Origin: Candidatus Avelusimicrobium ruminicola | Lineage (GTDB): Bacteria; Elusimicrobiota; Elusimicrobia; Elusimicrobiales; Elusimicrobiaceae | Direction of reading: 5' to 3' | Assembly: GCA_900319885.1 (NCBI GenBank) | Contig: ONQH01000005.1 | Span: 1 to 14,444 of the forward strand | DNA: 14,444 nt | Part shown: in pieces, positions 5,354 through 13,577 of the stretch | Position numbering within the stretch: position 1 is the stretch's first letter | Layout: the number at the start of each line of letters is the position of its first letter | Position numbers and translations under genes: made by a program | Notes under the pieces: model-generated | Seen by the model: the letters and a program-made list of their open reading frames with translations, nothing else | Databases searched by the model: none | What the model was told of the DNA's origin: nothing

Positions 5354-6106
5354 ATGTCTAGAACACCTATTATTGCCGGAAACTGGAAAATGCACAACAC
5401 GATCGCCGAGGCTACCGCTTTGGTAAACGCGTTGAAACAAGCCGGGAACAAAAATAACGCCGAAATTATTATTGCTCCGTCTTATACAGCCTTAGCCGTA
5501 GCGGCCAACACCGCCAAAGGCAGCGAAATTAAAATTGCAGCCCAAGACGTACATTGGGAAGACAAAGGAGCCTTCACCAGCGCAGTTTCCCCCGTGCAAG
5601 CCAAAGAGGCCGGGGCCACTCACACCATTATCGGCCATAGCGAACGCCGCAGCGTATTTGGAGACACCGACGAAATTTTGAACAAAAAAGTGGCCGCCGC
5701 CTTGCGCCATAACTTAACGGTTATCTTCTGTGTAGGGGAAACCTTAGCCGAACGCGAAGCCAACAAAACCTTAGACGTAATTTCCGCTCAGTTAGAAAAT
5801 GGCCTCAAAGGCTTTACCGCCGAACAATTAAAAGGCTTAGTGATTGCTTATGAACCCGTGTGGGCCATTGGTACCGGCAAAACTGCCACGCCCGATCAAG
5901 CCCAAGAAGTACACGCGGCAATCCGTGCCCAACTAGCCAAAACTTATGGGGACGCTTTTGCACAGGCCACCCGCATCCTCTACGGAGGCAGTGTAAAAGA
6001 TACCAACGTAGATGAAATTATGGCTAAACCCGATGTGGATGGCGCCTTAGTGGGCGGTCAGTCCCTCATCGCTGAGAAATTTGCCCGTATTATTAACTTC
6101 AACTAA
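5354..6106 (+). CDS. tpiA: Triosephosphate isomerase
   Basis: Interconverts dihydroxyacetone phosphate and glyceraldehyde 3-phosphate in glycolysis and gluconeogenesis; cytoplasmic TIM barrel, usually a dimer. The 250-aa length is standard. All key residues are present: Asn10 and Lys12 in A-G-N-W-K-M, His95 in I-I-G-H-S-E-R-R, Glu167 in A-Y-E-P-V-W, and the flexible loop-6 sequence W-A-I-G-T-G-K-T-A (170-178). The phosphate-binding G-G-S (211-213) and G-A-L-V-G-G (230-235) also match. A purine-rich Shine-Dalgarno (AAGGAAGGGA, about 5338-5347) supports this start. It is the first gene of a tight plus-strand run; deoC follows after 2 bp. Confidence 0.98.
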   Translation: MSRTPIIAGNWKMHNTIAEATALVNALKQAGNKNNAEIIIAPSYTALAVAANTAKGSEIKIAAQDVHWEDKGAFTSAVSPVQAKEAGATHTIIGHSERRSVFGDTDEILNKKVAAALRHNLTVIFCVGETLAEREANKTLDVISAQLENGLKGFTAEQLKGLVIAYEPVWAIGTGKTATPDQAQEVHAAIRAQLAKTYGDAFAQATRILYGGSVKDTNVDEIMAKPDVDGALVGGQSLIAEKFARIINFN

Positions 6107-6108
6107 TT

Positions 6109-6753
6109 ATGAATATTGCTAAATATATTGACCATACGCTTTTGAAACCCGCCGCCACACAAGCACAAATTGCCAAATTGTGTGACGAAGCACGCCAATA
6201 TGGCTTTTGCAGTGTTTGCGTAAACCCCTACTGGGTTCCTTTTGCCAAAAAAGCCCTACAAGGCAGCGGCGTAAAAGTGTGCACCGTCATTGGCTTTGCC
6301 TTAGGTGCTAGCACGGCAGCCGCAAAAGCATTTGAAACCAAAGATGCTATTGCCAACGGAGCGGATGAAGTAGATATGGTCATTAACATGGGAGCCTTAA
6401 AATCCGGCGACACCCAAACGGTACTGGCGGATATTCAAGCCGTACGCGATGCTTCCCGTGGGCATATTTTGAAAGTAATTATTGAAACTTCACAATTAAC
6501 CGATGAAGAAAAAGTAACCGCTTGCGAACTGGCCGCCAAGGCCGGGGCGGACTTTGTAAAAACCTCCACAGGGTTTAACGGAGGTGGGGCAACCGTACAG
6601 GATGTAGCGCTTATGCGCAAATCCATCCCGGCTGCCATGCAAGTAAAAGCATCCGGCGGCGTACGCTCACGCGCCGATGCAGATGCTATGATTGCTGCTG
6701 GGGCCACCCGCATTGGTACCAGTGGCGGGGTACAAATCGTTGAAAACAAATGA
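6109..6753 (+). CDS. deoC: Deoxyribose-phosphate aldolase
   Basis: Class I aldolase that splits 2-deoxyribose 5-phosphate into acetaldehyde and glyceraldehyde 3-phosphate, in deoxynucleoside salvage; cytoplasmic. The 214-aa length fits the short DeoC type. Seen are the N-terminal Y-I-D-H-T-L-L-K-P, the E-V-D-M-V-I-N strand with catalytic Asp89, the Schiff-base Lys151 in F-V-K-T-S-T-G-F, and Lys180 in V-K-A-S-G-G. The start is 2 bp after the tpiA stop. The bases around it (ACTAATTATGAATA) are identical to those at the PfkB gene start, suggesting termination-reinitiation coupling without a strong Shine-Dalgarno. The product glyceraldehyde 3-phosphate feeds TpiA. Its stop overlaps the next gene's start (ATGA). 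Confidence 0.97.
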   Translation: MNIAKYIDHTLLKPAATQAQIAKLCDEARQYGFCSVCVNPYWVPFAKKALQGSGVKVCTVIGFALGASTAAAKAFETKDAIANGADEVDMVINMGALKSGDTQTVLADIQAVRDASRGHILKVIIETSQLTDEEKVTACELAAKAGADFVKTSTGFNGGGATVQDVALMRKSIPAAMQVKASGGVRSRADADAMIAAGATRIGTSGGVQIVENK

Positions 6754-9329
6754 TTGAAAATTGGGAAATTAACAATTGGATAGATCAAAAAACCGGTACC
6801 GTCCACTACACACTGTTAATGGACGGTACGGATACGGATGCCCGTTTGATGGCTAAAAAATTAAAGGGCTACGTACAAGAGACAAATGCCGCCGCGGCAC
6901 CCTATACATATGCTTTTTCGCTGCCAAACGACATGGATGAAAACACCCAGGAACAAATCCGCGTGGCTGTGCAAGAAATGGTGTCAAACTCTAAACAAAT
7001 AGATGACTTGGTACCGGGTGGAAATTTGGGCGATCCTTTATTTAATACCTCTCCCAATAGACAGGTGGATTTAGCGGCGGCAGAGTCGGCTGAATTGGGC
7101 CTACAAAAAAGGACCGTTGCTCCCCAGCAAGATGTTGCCGCCACCCCCGAACAGCCAGACAATGTAAAAATAGAAAAGCAAACCGTATCTGCAGACACCC
7201 AAACGCCCAGCACCATTTCTATTAGTGATAACGACATGCTCATTAAAGATATGGAAGGCTCCGTATTGGAGAAAATGCCCATTGAAGATATTTTGTCGGC
7301 AGAAACGAAATATGATATGTTTGTGGAACTGGAACAAACCCCCGGAAAAACCCAGCAAGTACAGCAAAGTAAGGACCAAAAAATAACCGGAGCACAACCT
7401 TCGTCCACCAGTTCTTTCAATGTATTTGACCACGAACTCAAAGAACAAACCAGCATTATTGATTTGGAAGACGTACAAACCATTACAGATAGACTTTCTA
7501 AAAAAGACACTAATTTTATGAACAATACAAATCCTCCTCACAATGACGAAAAAAACCCCTCGGCCGCTCCGCAAACGGATACGGACGCTTCCGCTACCTC
7601 CAGCACGCCTTTTACCTTAGGGGCCGCGCAAGAGCCGCCCAAAACCATGATGGAGGAATTTTCATCGGAAACCCCGTTAGAGGAGGAACAACTGTTGGCC
7701 GACACCGTCCCTCCGCAAGACGAGCATGCAGCCGAAGATTTGCCTGAAATTACGGTACGTCAGCAAATAGACAAATTAGATAAAACTTTCAATTTGGAAA
7801 CCACCTTTAATACGGAATTTTTGAAACAACAAGGCGAAAAAACACGCTCTCTGCGGGAAGGGAAACAGCCAGAGCCGGCCCCTGTAGAACAAGAGCCGCC
7901 GCATACCAGAACCATTTTACGTCTTAAAAAACACACACCGCCCACGCCGCCCAGCCCGGAATTGCCAGAGGCCGGCAAAACGATTTTGCGTTTGAGACGT
8001 AAAAATAATGCCCCGCAGACCCCGGCACAGACCCCGAAAACCTTGCGTAGTACTGTGTCCCCGGCGCATGCTACCCCGAAACAAAAGGGGATTGACCACT
8101 CTATTCAAATTCCCACATCGGAATTGAAAAAACACAACTGGCCTTTGGAAGTACCCTTAGTGCCCACCTATACGCTTAGCAATATGGTGATGTCGGTAAA
8201 CCGCTTTGCCCATGCCACTGCTGTTTCCGTGATTGAAAACCCCGGGAAACTGTATAACCCCCTAGTTCTACACGGCGGTACAGGCACCGGCAAAACGCAT
8301 TTCTTAAATGCACTGGCTTATGCTTTTAGCAAAAAATTTGGTCAAGAACATATCTTTATGACTAACGGGGTACGCCTTTCGCGCGGGATTCAACGCTATG
8401 TCATGGAAGGCAACATTGATAAATTTGAAAAGTTTATGCAGTCTGTACAAGCGCTGTTAATTGATGACGTGCACTTGCTTGCCATTAACGAACAGAACCG
8501 CGCTTATATCTCCAAACTGCTTAACGATTTTTTGCATGCGCAAAAACAAATCGTTATCACGTCTAAATATCCGCCGGAAAGCCTGGAAAAATTGGAAGAA
8601 CTCATCCAATTTAAATTGGATTCCGGCTGGATTAGCGAATTAAAACCGGCCACCGGGGCCACGCATTTCCGCATTGTCAAAAAGATGCTCTTTGAAAACG
8701 GCGTAGACCTTACGGATAAGCAAATTGAGGAATTTTTCAGTTCCCCGCACATGACGTTGGGTACGGTTACGCGCAGTATCCGCCGGTTAAAAGTGTTGGA
8801 AAATTTAATTTTCCCCGGATTACCCGAAAACCAAAAATCTCAAGCCGGGATTTTTGAGAAATTACTGGCCACAAAAGGGGAAGATAACACGAGCGAACTG
8901 CTTAACAAAGATCCGTCTGAAATCACCACGCTCAATATGTCCGGCAATGGCGAGTGGGGCCGCATTGGCTTCTTCTACCCGCAAAACTGCTCCGACATGA
9001 TGAATTGGATGGTTTACGCACTGGACCAACGCGCCAAGGAGTTGCATATTGAAGGCGGCTTTGAAATTGTGGTACGCTCTTCGTACGCTACGGAAAACAT
9101 TATTTCGTCCGCTTTCAAAATTGCCAACTTGTGTGACAACAAAAAATTGAAAGGCGCGGTGATTTTAGGGCCTAAACCTAATTCTTGCGACCCCTCCGTA
9201 CGGGAGAATTTCTACGATATTCTCACCCACATGTTGGAAATTATGCTCATTCGCTGCGGCATTATCAACTACGAAGATGTCCGCTTGCCAAGCACCTACG
9301 TAAAAGTGCTTTCCGAACTGATGAGGTAA
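6750..9329 (+). CDS. DnaA-domain-III-like AAA+ ATPase with long disordered N-terminus and novel C-terminal domain
   Basis: An 859-aa protein. Residues 1 to about 85 may form a small folded domain. About 86-465 are low-complexity (P, Q, T, E rich), with a repeated T-I-L-R-L plus basic motif at 388-394 and 411-417. About 470-690 match DnaA domain III: N-R-F-A-H-A (484-489), N-P-x-K-x-Y-N-P-L, Walker A G-G-T-G-T-G-K-T (509-516), Walker B L-L-I-D-D-V-H (569-575) and sensor I I-V-I-T-S (601-605). By my alignment the arginine-finger position of DnaA is Lys622 and the sensor-II arginine is Gly671, so ATP turnover or oligomer activation may be altered. DnaA's DNA-binding domain IV is absent; about 700-859 is a domain I do not recognise. 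It is not the replication initiator. ATGA overlap with deoC; lipoprotein genes follow after 2 bp. Function unknown. Confidence 0.85.
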   Translation: MIENWEINNWIDQKTGTVHYTLLMDGTDTDARLMAKKLKGYVQETNAAAAPYTYAFSLPNDMDENTQEQIRVAVQEMVSNSKQIDDLVPGGNLGDPLFNTSPNRQVDLAAAESAELGLQKRTVAPQQDVAATPEQPDNVKIEKQTVSADTQTPSTISISDNDMLIKDMEGSVLEKMPIEDILSAETKYDMFVELEQTPGKTQQVQQSKDQKITGAQPSSTSSFNVFDHELKEQTSIIDLEDVQTITDRLSKKDTNFMNNTNPPHNDEKNPSAAPQTDTDASATSSTPFTLGAAQEPPKTMMEEFSSETPLEEEQLLADTVPPQDEHAAEDLPEITVRQQIDKLDKTFNLETTFNTEFLKQQGEKTRSLREGKQPEPAPVEQEPPHTRTILRLKKHTPPTPPSPELPEAGKTILRLRRKNNAPQTPAQTPKTLRSTVSPAHATPKQKGIDHSIQIPTSELKKHNWPLEVPLVPTYTLSNMVMSVNRFAHATAVSVIENPGKLYNPLVLHGGTGTGKTHFLNALAYAFSKKFGQEHIFMTNGVRLSRGIQRYVMEGNIDKFEKFMQSVQALLIDDVHLLAINEQNRAYISKLLNDFLHAQKQIVITSKYPPESLEKLEELIQFKLDSGWISELKPATGATHFRIVKKMLFENGVDLTDKQIEEFFSSPHMTLGTVTRSIRRLKVLENLIFPGLPENQKSQAGIFEKLLATKGEDNTSELLNKDPSEITTLNMSGNGEWGRIGFFYPQNCSDMMNWMVYALDQRAKELHIEGGFEIVVRSSYATENIISSAFKIANLCDNKKLKGAVILGPKPNSCDPSVRENFYDILTHMLEIMLIRCGIINYEDVRLPSTYVKVLSELMR

Positions 9330-9331
9330 CT

Positions 9332-9781
9332 ATGAAGAAAATTCTTGCGCTGTTAGTGTGTATCCCCTTGTTTGCCGCCTGCGGCAAAACCCTAAAATCG
9401 GCCGTAAAAGAGGGCAAGATTGCCCCCTCTTTTAACGATACGCTTTTGGATGACGACTACTTGTGGGTACGCGGATTTGGAGCCGCCAACCCCAAGCATC
9501 AAACGGACTCCCAACGCCGCATTTTAAGCCGCGAAGCCGCTATTGCCCATGCTTATCAGCGTGCTACGGAGGTGTTGTACGGGGCCGAGTTGCAGTCTCA
9601 CGTACAAATTGTGGATGCTACGACGGTGGGTAGCACCGTGGACACGTCCGCTACAGGCGTACTAAAACGCATGGAACTTATCCAAACAGAATATTTAGAC
9701 GACGGCGGATGCGCGGTAATCATGCGCCTTAGCCGCAGTTATTTACAAGAAATCGGTTTAGACCCCAAGGAGGCCAAATGA
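9332..9781 (+). CDS. LPP20/FlgP-like lipoprotein
   Basis: A 149-aa lipoprotein. The correct start is the ATG at 9332, after G-A-T-G-A-G-G at 9320-9326. An upstream in-frame ATG at 9185 would bury the lipobox and overlap the ATPase gene. The signal ends with F-A-A-C (lipidated Cys17). The rest resembles the LPP20 fold: W-V-R-G-F-G-A (45-51), a helix with S-R-E-A-A-I-A-H-A-Y-Q-R-A (67-79), and paired strands ending D-D-G-G-C-A-V-I-M-R-L (123-133). Related proteins include Helicobacter LPP20 and the flagellar outer-membrane lipoprotein FlgP. No flagellar gene is visible here, so an envelope role separate from motility is likely. It overlaps the next lipoprotein gene by ATGA. Confidence 0.8.
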   Translation: MKKILALLVCIPLFAACGKTLKSAVKEGKIAPSFNDTLLDDDYLWVRGFGAANPKHQTDSQRRILSREAAIAHAYQRATEVLYGAELQSHVQIVDATTVGSTVDTSATGVLKRMELIQTEYLDDGGCAVIMRLSRSYLQEIGLDPKEAK

Positions 9782-10884
9782 AAAAATTACTGATTTGTTT
9801 ATTAAGTGCATTGGTCCTAGCCAGTGCTTGCTCTTCTATTCGTATCGGCCCCAAAGGGGAAGGCGAATATGTAACGGCGGAATCACTCGTCCCGTATGAT
9901 GAACGCAACTTGCGCCAAATGAAAAAAGACGGTGAATTGGCCGCCCAAAAAGCCGCTGTGGAAAAAGTAGCCGGCGTATTTATTTCGTCCGCCACTACCG
10001 TGGAACAAGCCCAGTTGGTAGAAGATAAAATCACCTCCAAAACGGCCGGCTTTATCCGCAAATCGCACGTACAAAAATCCTACCGCAAAGGGGATGAATG
10101 GTACACCAAAATTAAAGCCATGGTGCTCGTCAAAGACATTGGAGCCATTATTAAACAATCCGAAGAAAATGCCTTTGCCAAAAAAACTACCGTTTTAGTT
10201 ACCTCACGCGAAACGGTAGGGGAAGAAATTTCCCTCACGCAAGATTGCAAACAGGCCATCTACCGCGTACTCAAGGAACAACCTTACAATTTAGTAAACG
10301 GGGATAATTTAAGTCAAAACAATATTGAAAACCCGAACCCCACGATTGATAAAGCGCGCACAGAAGGGGCCCGCTTTGTCATTGTGGCGGATGTAGAAGC
10401 CAACCCGTTAGCCTCTTTGCCGGGGGCCACCTCTGCCTTCAAATCTTACCGGGCACGCGCCAAAATGAACGCTTATGCCACCAACAATTATGCCGTGGTA
10501 GCGGAAGGAGCCCAACAACAAAGCGGCTTAGACCCGTTGGATACGATTGCCGCCAAAAAATCTATTTCCGCGGCGTGTGAAGCAGCTGCCAAACAACTGG
10601 TAGAGCCTATTAACGACGCTATCAATTCCGCCAAAATCTACAACGTTACGATTAAAAATATCAATACGATTGAACGCCTTAAACAAGTCCAAGATATTTT
10701 GCGCACCTTGCGCGAAATTGAAGACTTTAATTTAGTGCGCTATGCCAACTCGGCGGCCCAGTTTGAAATTTCGGCCAATATTGCCACGCCCGAAGAACTC
10801 ACCGCCAAGATGATCCGTAAATACAATATTTACTTTACGGTTGTTAGCATTACGCCCAACGCGGTTGTTTTGAGTTTTAATTAA
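9778..10884 (+). CDS. FlgT-like multidomain lipoprotein
   Basis: A 368-aa lipoprotein with lipobox A-S-A-C (Cys18). An N-terminal region (about 54-125) has the LPP20/FlgT_N pattern: a long Ala-rich helix, then a strand pair around S-Y-R-K-G-D-E-W-Y-T-K-I-K. The middle (about 137-280) has T-V-L-V-T-S and G-A-R-F-V-I-V-A-D-V and resembles the TolB-N/FlgT-middle or CsgG-like type. A C-terminal domain (about 285-368) begins V-T-I-K-N-I and could be ferredoxin-like. FlgT builds the H ring around the flagellar motor in Vibrio, next to FlgO and FlgP; the order LPP20-like then FlgT-like echoes that. AAGGAGG at 9767-9773 precedes the start, which overlaps the previous stop (ATGA). Family assignment is by pattern, and the function is unproven. 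Confidence 0.65.
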   Translation: MKKLLICLLSALVLASACSSIRIGPKGEGEYVTAESLVPYDERNLRQMKKDGELAAQKAAVEKVAGVFISSATTVEQAQLVEDKITSKTAGFIRKSHVQKSYRKGDEWYTKIKAMVLVKDIGAIIKQSEENAFAKKTTVLVTSRETVGEEISLTQDCKQAIYRVLKEQPYNLVNGDNLSQNNIENPNPTIDKARTEGARFVIVADVEANPLASLPGATSAFKSYRARAKMNAYATNNYAVVAEGAQQQSGLDPLDTIAAKKSISAACEAAAKQLVEPINDAINSAKIYNVTIKNINTIERLKQVQDILRTLREIEDFNLVRYANSAAQFEISANIATPEELTAKMIRKYNIYFTVVSITPNAVVLSFN

Positions 10885-10885
10885 C

Positions 10886-12424
10886 ATGCTTGCCAACGCA
10901 ACTGCCGCCACCATTAAAGGCATTGAGGGATTTGCGGTGTCCGTGGAAGTGGACATCGCCCCCGGTTTGCCTAATTTGGCGGTGGTAGGCCTGCCGGATG
11001 CAGAAGTTAAAGAAAGTAAAGAACGTGTCACAGCCGCTATCCGCAATAGCGGTTTTGATTTTCCGTTAAAACGTATTACCGTTAATTTAAGCCCGGCAGA
11101 ACTACGCAAAAGCGGGACTCAATTTGATTTACCTATTGCCCTAGGCATTTTGGCCGCCAGCGAGCAAATTTCCGCGCTGGCGCGTGAAAAAATAAACAAT
11201 CTCTTGGTGCTGGGGGAACTGGCTTTGGACGGCTCGTTACGGCCATGCGCCGGCGTTTTACCCATGCTGATTTCTTGCAAAAATTTAGGAAAAACCGCCG
11301 TCATCCCCCCCGCTAATGCGCTGGAAGGGCAAATTTCTTCGGCCCCGTTTATTACGCCGCATACGCTACGGGAACTGACCGACTATTTAGAAGAAAAAAT
11401 CCCGCTTAGTGCCGTGCAACTGGCTTACGTTCCCCCCACAGAGCAGGAAACTCAACCCTTATTAGATTTTAATGAAGTCAAAGGCCAAGCCTTGGCCAAA
11501 CGTGCGCTGGAAATTGCCGCGGCCGGCGGACATAATGTACTAATGATCGGCTTGCCCGGCACCGGCAAAAGCATGCTAGCCAAACGTTTCCCGGGGATTT
11601 TACCGCCTTTAACGGAAGATGAATCGCTGGAAATTACCAAAATTTATTCTATTTGCAATCTCTTGGGGAAAAGCCGCCTTTTGACGACGCGCCCCTTCCG
11701 CGATCCGCACCACACCATTTCCAACGTGGCCCTCATTGGCGGCGGTTCCACCCCCAAACCCGGGGAAGTATCATTAGCCCATAACGGGGTCCTCTTTTTA
11801 GATGAATTTGCCGAATTTTCCCGTAGCGCCTTAGAGGTGTTGCGTGAACCGTTAGAAAACGGACAAGTAACCATTTCGCGCGCCAAAGAAACGGTTTCGT
11901 ACCCGGCCCGCTTTACGTTGGTAGCCGCCATGAACCCCTGTCCGTGCGGCAATTTGGGCAACCCCCTTAAACCCTGCACTTGTTCCCCCATGCAGGTCAC
12001 GCGCTACAAAAACCGTATTTCAGGGCCACTACTAGACCGTATTGACTTAACCGTCAACTTAAATCCTGTCAAATTTACCGATTGGAAACAAGAGAAGGAA
12101 GGAGAGTCTTCCGCACAAATCCGTCAACGTGTTTTAGCCGCGCGGGAAATCCAAAAAGCACGCTTTACGGGTACTCCCACCACCGCCAACGCCTTTATGA
12201 CGCCCGCGCAAATTAAACAATTTTGTCAGTTACCGCCCGGGGCCGATACCATTTTAGAGGCCGCCATGCGGCGCTTTGGCCTAAGTGCGCGTAGTTTAGA
12301 TAAAATTTTGAAAACCGCCCGCACAATTGCTGACCTGGAAGGCAAAAGCGCTATAGAAACTAAACACCTGGTGGAAGTGATGCAATATCGCCCGCTGGAC
12401 CGTAAAGGAGTGGCCGATCTATGA
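10886..12424 (+). CDS. comM: ComM/YifB-family Mg-chelatase-like AAA+ helicase
   Basis: ComM is a hexameric helicase that promotes branch migration when transformed DNA recombines with the chromosome. The 512-aa length is typical. Order: Lon-protease-like ChlI N-domain (about 1-170, with the family start V-E-V-D-I-A-P-G-L-P and L-S-P-A-E-L-R-K-S-G), AAA+ Mg-chelatase core with Walker A G-L-P-G-T-G-K-S (222-229) and Walker B L-F-L-D-E (303-307). A P-C-P-C-G...P-C-T-C insertion follows (Cys352, 354, 364, 366; probable zinc site), then a C-terminal Mg_chelatase_C helical domain (about 415-505). It starts 1 bp after the FlgT-like stop and overlaps dprA by ATGA. Linkage to dprA supports a role in natural transformation or general recombination. 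Confidence 0.94.
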   Translation: MLANATAATIKGIEGFAVSVEVDIAPGLPNLAVVGLPDAEVKESKERVTAAIRNSGFDFPLKRITVNLSPAELRKSGTQFDLPIALGILAASEQISALAREKINNLLVLGELALDGSLRPCAGVLPMLISCKNLGKTAVIPPANALEGQISSAPFITPHTLRELTDYLEEKIPLSAVQLAYVPPTEQETQPLLDFNEVKGQALAKRALEIAAAGGHNVLMIGLPGTGKSMLAKRFPGILPPLTEDESLEITKIYSICNLLGKSRLLTTRPFRDPHHTISNVALIGGGSTPKPGEVSLAHNGVLFLDEFAEFSRSALEVLREPLENGQVTISRAKETVSYPARFTLVAAMNPCPCGNLGNPLKPCTCSPMQVTRYKNRISGPLLDRIDLTVNLNPVKFTDWKQEKEGESSAQIRQRVLAAREIQKARFTGTPTTANAFMTPAQIKQFCQLPPGADTILEAAMRRFGLSARSLDKILKTARTIADLEGKSAIETKHLVEVMQYRPLDRKGVADL

Positions 12425-13557
12425 ACGCAGCCATCCGCGCCGAGGAACGTTTGGCACGCATCCGCTTAAATGCGTTTTTGTATTTCCGCGCAGATTGGCT
12501 GGCTAGGCTATTAGAAATTTTTGGCTCTGCCCAAGAGATTTTAAGGCAAGATGCCCAAACGCTAGCACGCGAGGCCAACTTAAACCCTTCCACCGCGGCT
12601 AATTTACTCAAAGAAGCATTCTCTATCAATCCCCAAGAAGAGTGGGATAAGACCGAACAAATAGGCGGGCACATTTATATACCGGAAGATGAAGAATATC
12701 CCCAGGCACTTCGCAACTGCAAAGAGGCTCCCATTGCTATTTATGTATTAGGAAAACTACCCGCCGCCCAACAAGCGTGCGTAGGCTTGGTGGGCACGCG
12801 TAAAATTACCCCCTACGGCCGGCGCGTGGCCGCCAAATTGGCCGGTGAACTGGCCCAAGCGGGCGTGGTAGTAGTCAGCGGCTTGGCCCGCGGTATTGAC
12901 AGCGAGTGTCACGCGGCCTGCGTGCGCGCCAAAAAACCCACAGTGGGGGTCATAGGGACCGGAATCGGGCGATGTTATCCCCCGGAAAACCGCGCTCTAG
13001 AAAAAGCCATTTTGGAACACGGAGGAGCCGTTTTAAGTGAACTACCGTTTAATAAACCGCCCAATGCCTTTCATTTTCCGCGCCGCAACCGCTTAATTGC
13101 GGCTTTATCACAACCGGTAGTGGTCATAGAAGGGGAAGTAAAATCCGGTGCGTTGATTACTGCCAAACTTGCTTTAGAACAGGGAAAAGACGTTTTAGCC
13201 GTCCCCGGGCCTATTGACAGCCTACAATCGGGAGGGCCCAATTCTCTTCTTACACAGGGGGCGGGGGTTGTAACTTGCGTCGCGGATATTTTAGAATATA
13301 TACCACAGGCACAACGTTTTGGGTTGGAGGCGCGTTTCTTTGAACATACCGCGCAAACCCCAGCCAAACCGGAAGAAACCCTTTCCGCCCGCGAACAACA
13401 AGTCATGCACGCGGTAGCGGATGGGCAACTGAGTTTGGATCAAATAGCCTTGGCTATTGAGGCTGATGTGCCCGAAGCCGCCGAACTTCTATTTAATTTA
13501 GAAGTCAAAGGCTTCTTAGCCTGTGAAAACGGGTTATACAGTAAAAGCAAATTTTAA
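12421..13557 (+). CDS. dprA: DNA-processing protein DprA
   Basis: DprA binds incoming single-stranded DNA and loads RecA during transformation. The 378-aa protein has an N-terminal helical, helix-hairpin-helix/SAM-like region (about 1-70) and the Rossmann-type DprA fold (about 82-295). The Rossmann fold shows V-G-T-R-K-I-T-P-Y-G (124-133), S-G-L-A-R-G-I-D (153-160), F-P-R-R-N-R-L-I-A (219-227) and S-G-A-L-I-T-A-K-L-A (242-251). A C-terminal winged-helix domain (DprA_WH) runs from about 315 to 378. All typical motifs are intact. The start overlaps the comM stop by 4 bp (ATGA). No com pilus genes are visible in this window, so competence itself is an inference; DprA and ComM also occur in species not shown to be competent. 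Confidence 0.96.
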   Translation: MNAAIRAEERLARIRLNAFLYFRADWLARLLEIFGSAQEILRQDAQTLAREANLNPSTAANLLKEAFSINPQEEWDKTEQIGGHIYIPEDEEYPQALRNCKEAPIAIYVLGKLPAAQQACVGLVGTRKITPYGRRVAAKLAGELAQAGVVVVSGLARGIDSECHAACVRAKKPTVGVIGTGIGRCYPPENRALEKAILEHGGAVLSELPFNKPPNAFHFPRRNRLIAALSQPVVVIEGEVKSGALITAKLALEQGKDVLAVPGPIDSLQSGGPNSLLTQGAGVVTCVADILEYIPQAQRFGLEARFFEHTAQTPAKPEETLSAREQQVMHAVADGQLSLDQIALAIEADVPEAAELLFNLEVKGFLACENGLYSKSKF

Positions 13558-13577
13558 CTTTATAAGGAAGTGATACT

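Noticed and set aside
6902..7574. Two long minus-strand open frames (about 157 and 207 codons) inside the ATPase gene
   Set aside because: They lie opposite the low-complexity arm, have no plausible domain or start signal, and the plus-strand frame continues through them into a conserved AAA+ core.
7911..8061. Tandem DNA repeat or CRISPR-like array in the ATPase gene
   Set aside because: The similarity is at the protein level over a few codons, with no regular DNA repeat-spacer pattern.
6750..9329. Calling the 859-aa ATPase the replication initiator DnaA
   Set aside because: There is no DnaA domain IV (DNA-binding helices), the finger residues appear changed, and I found no cluster of DnaA boxes nearby.
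9185..9331. Longer version of the LPP20-like protein starting at the ATG at 9185
   Set aside because: It would place 49 extra residues before a perfect lipoprotein signal and overlap the ATPase gene by about 145 bp; the ATG at 9332 has a Shine-Dalgarno and puts the lipobox at residue 17.
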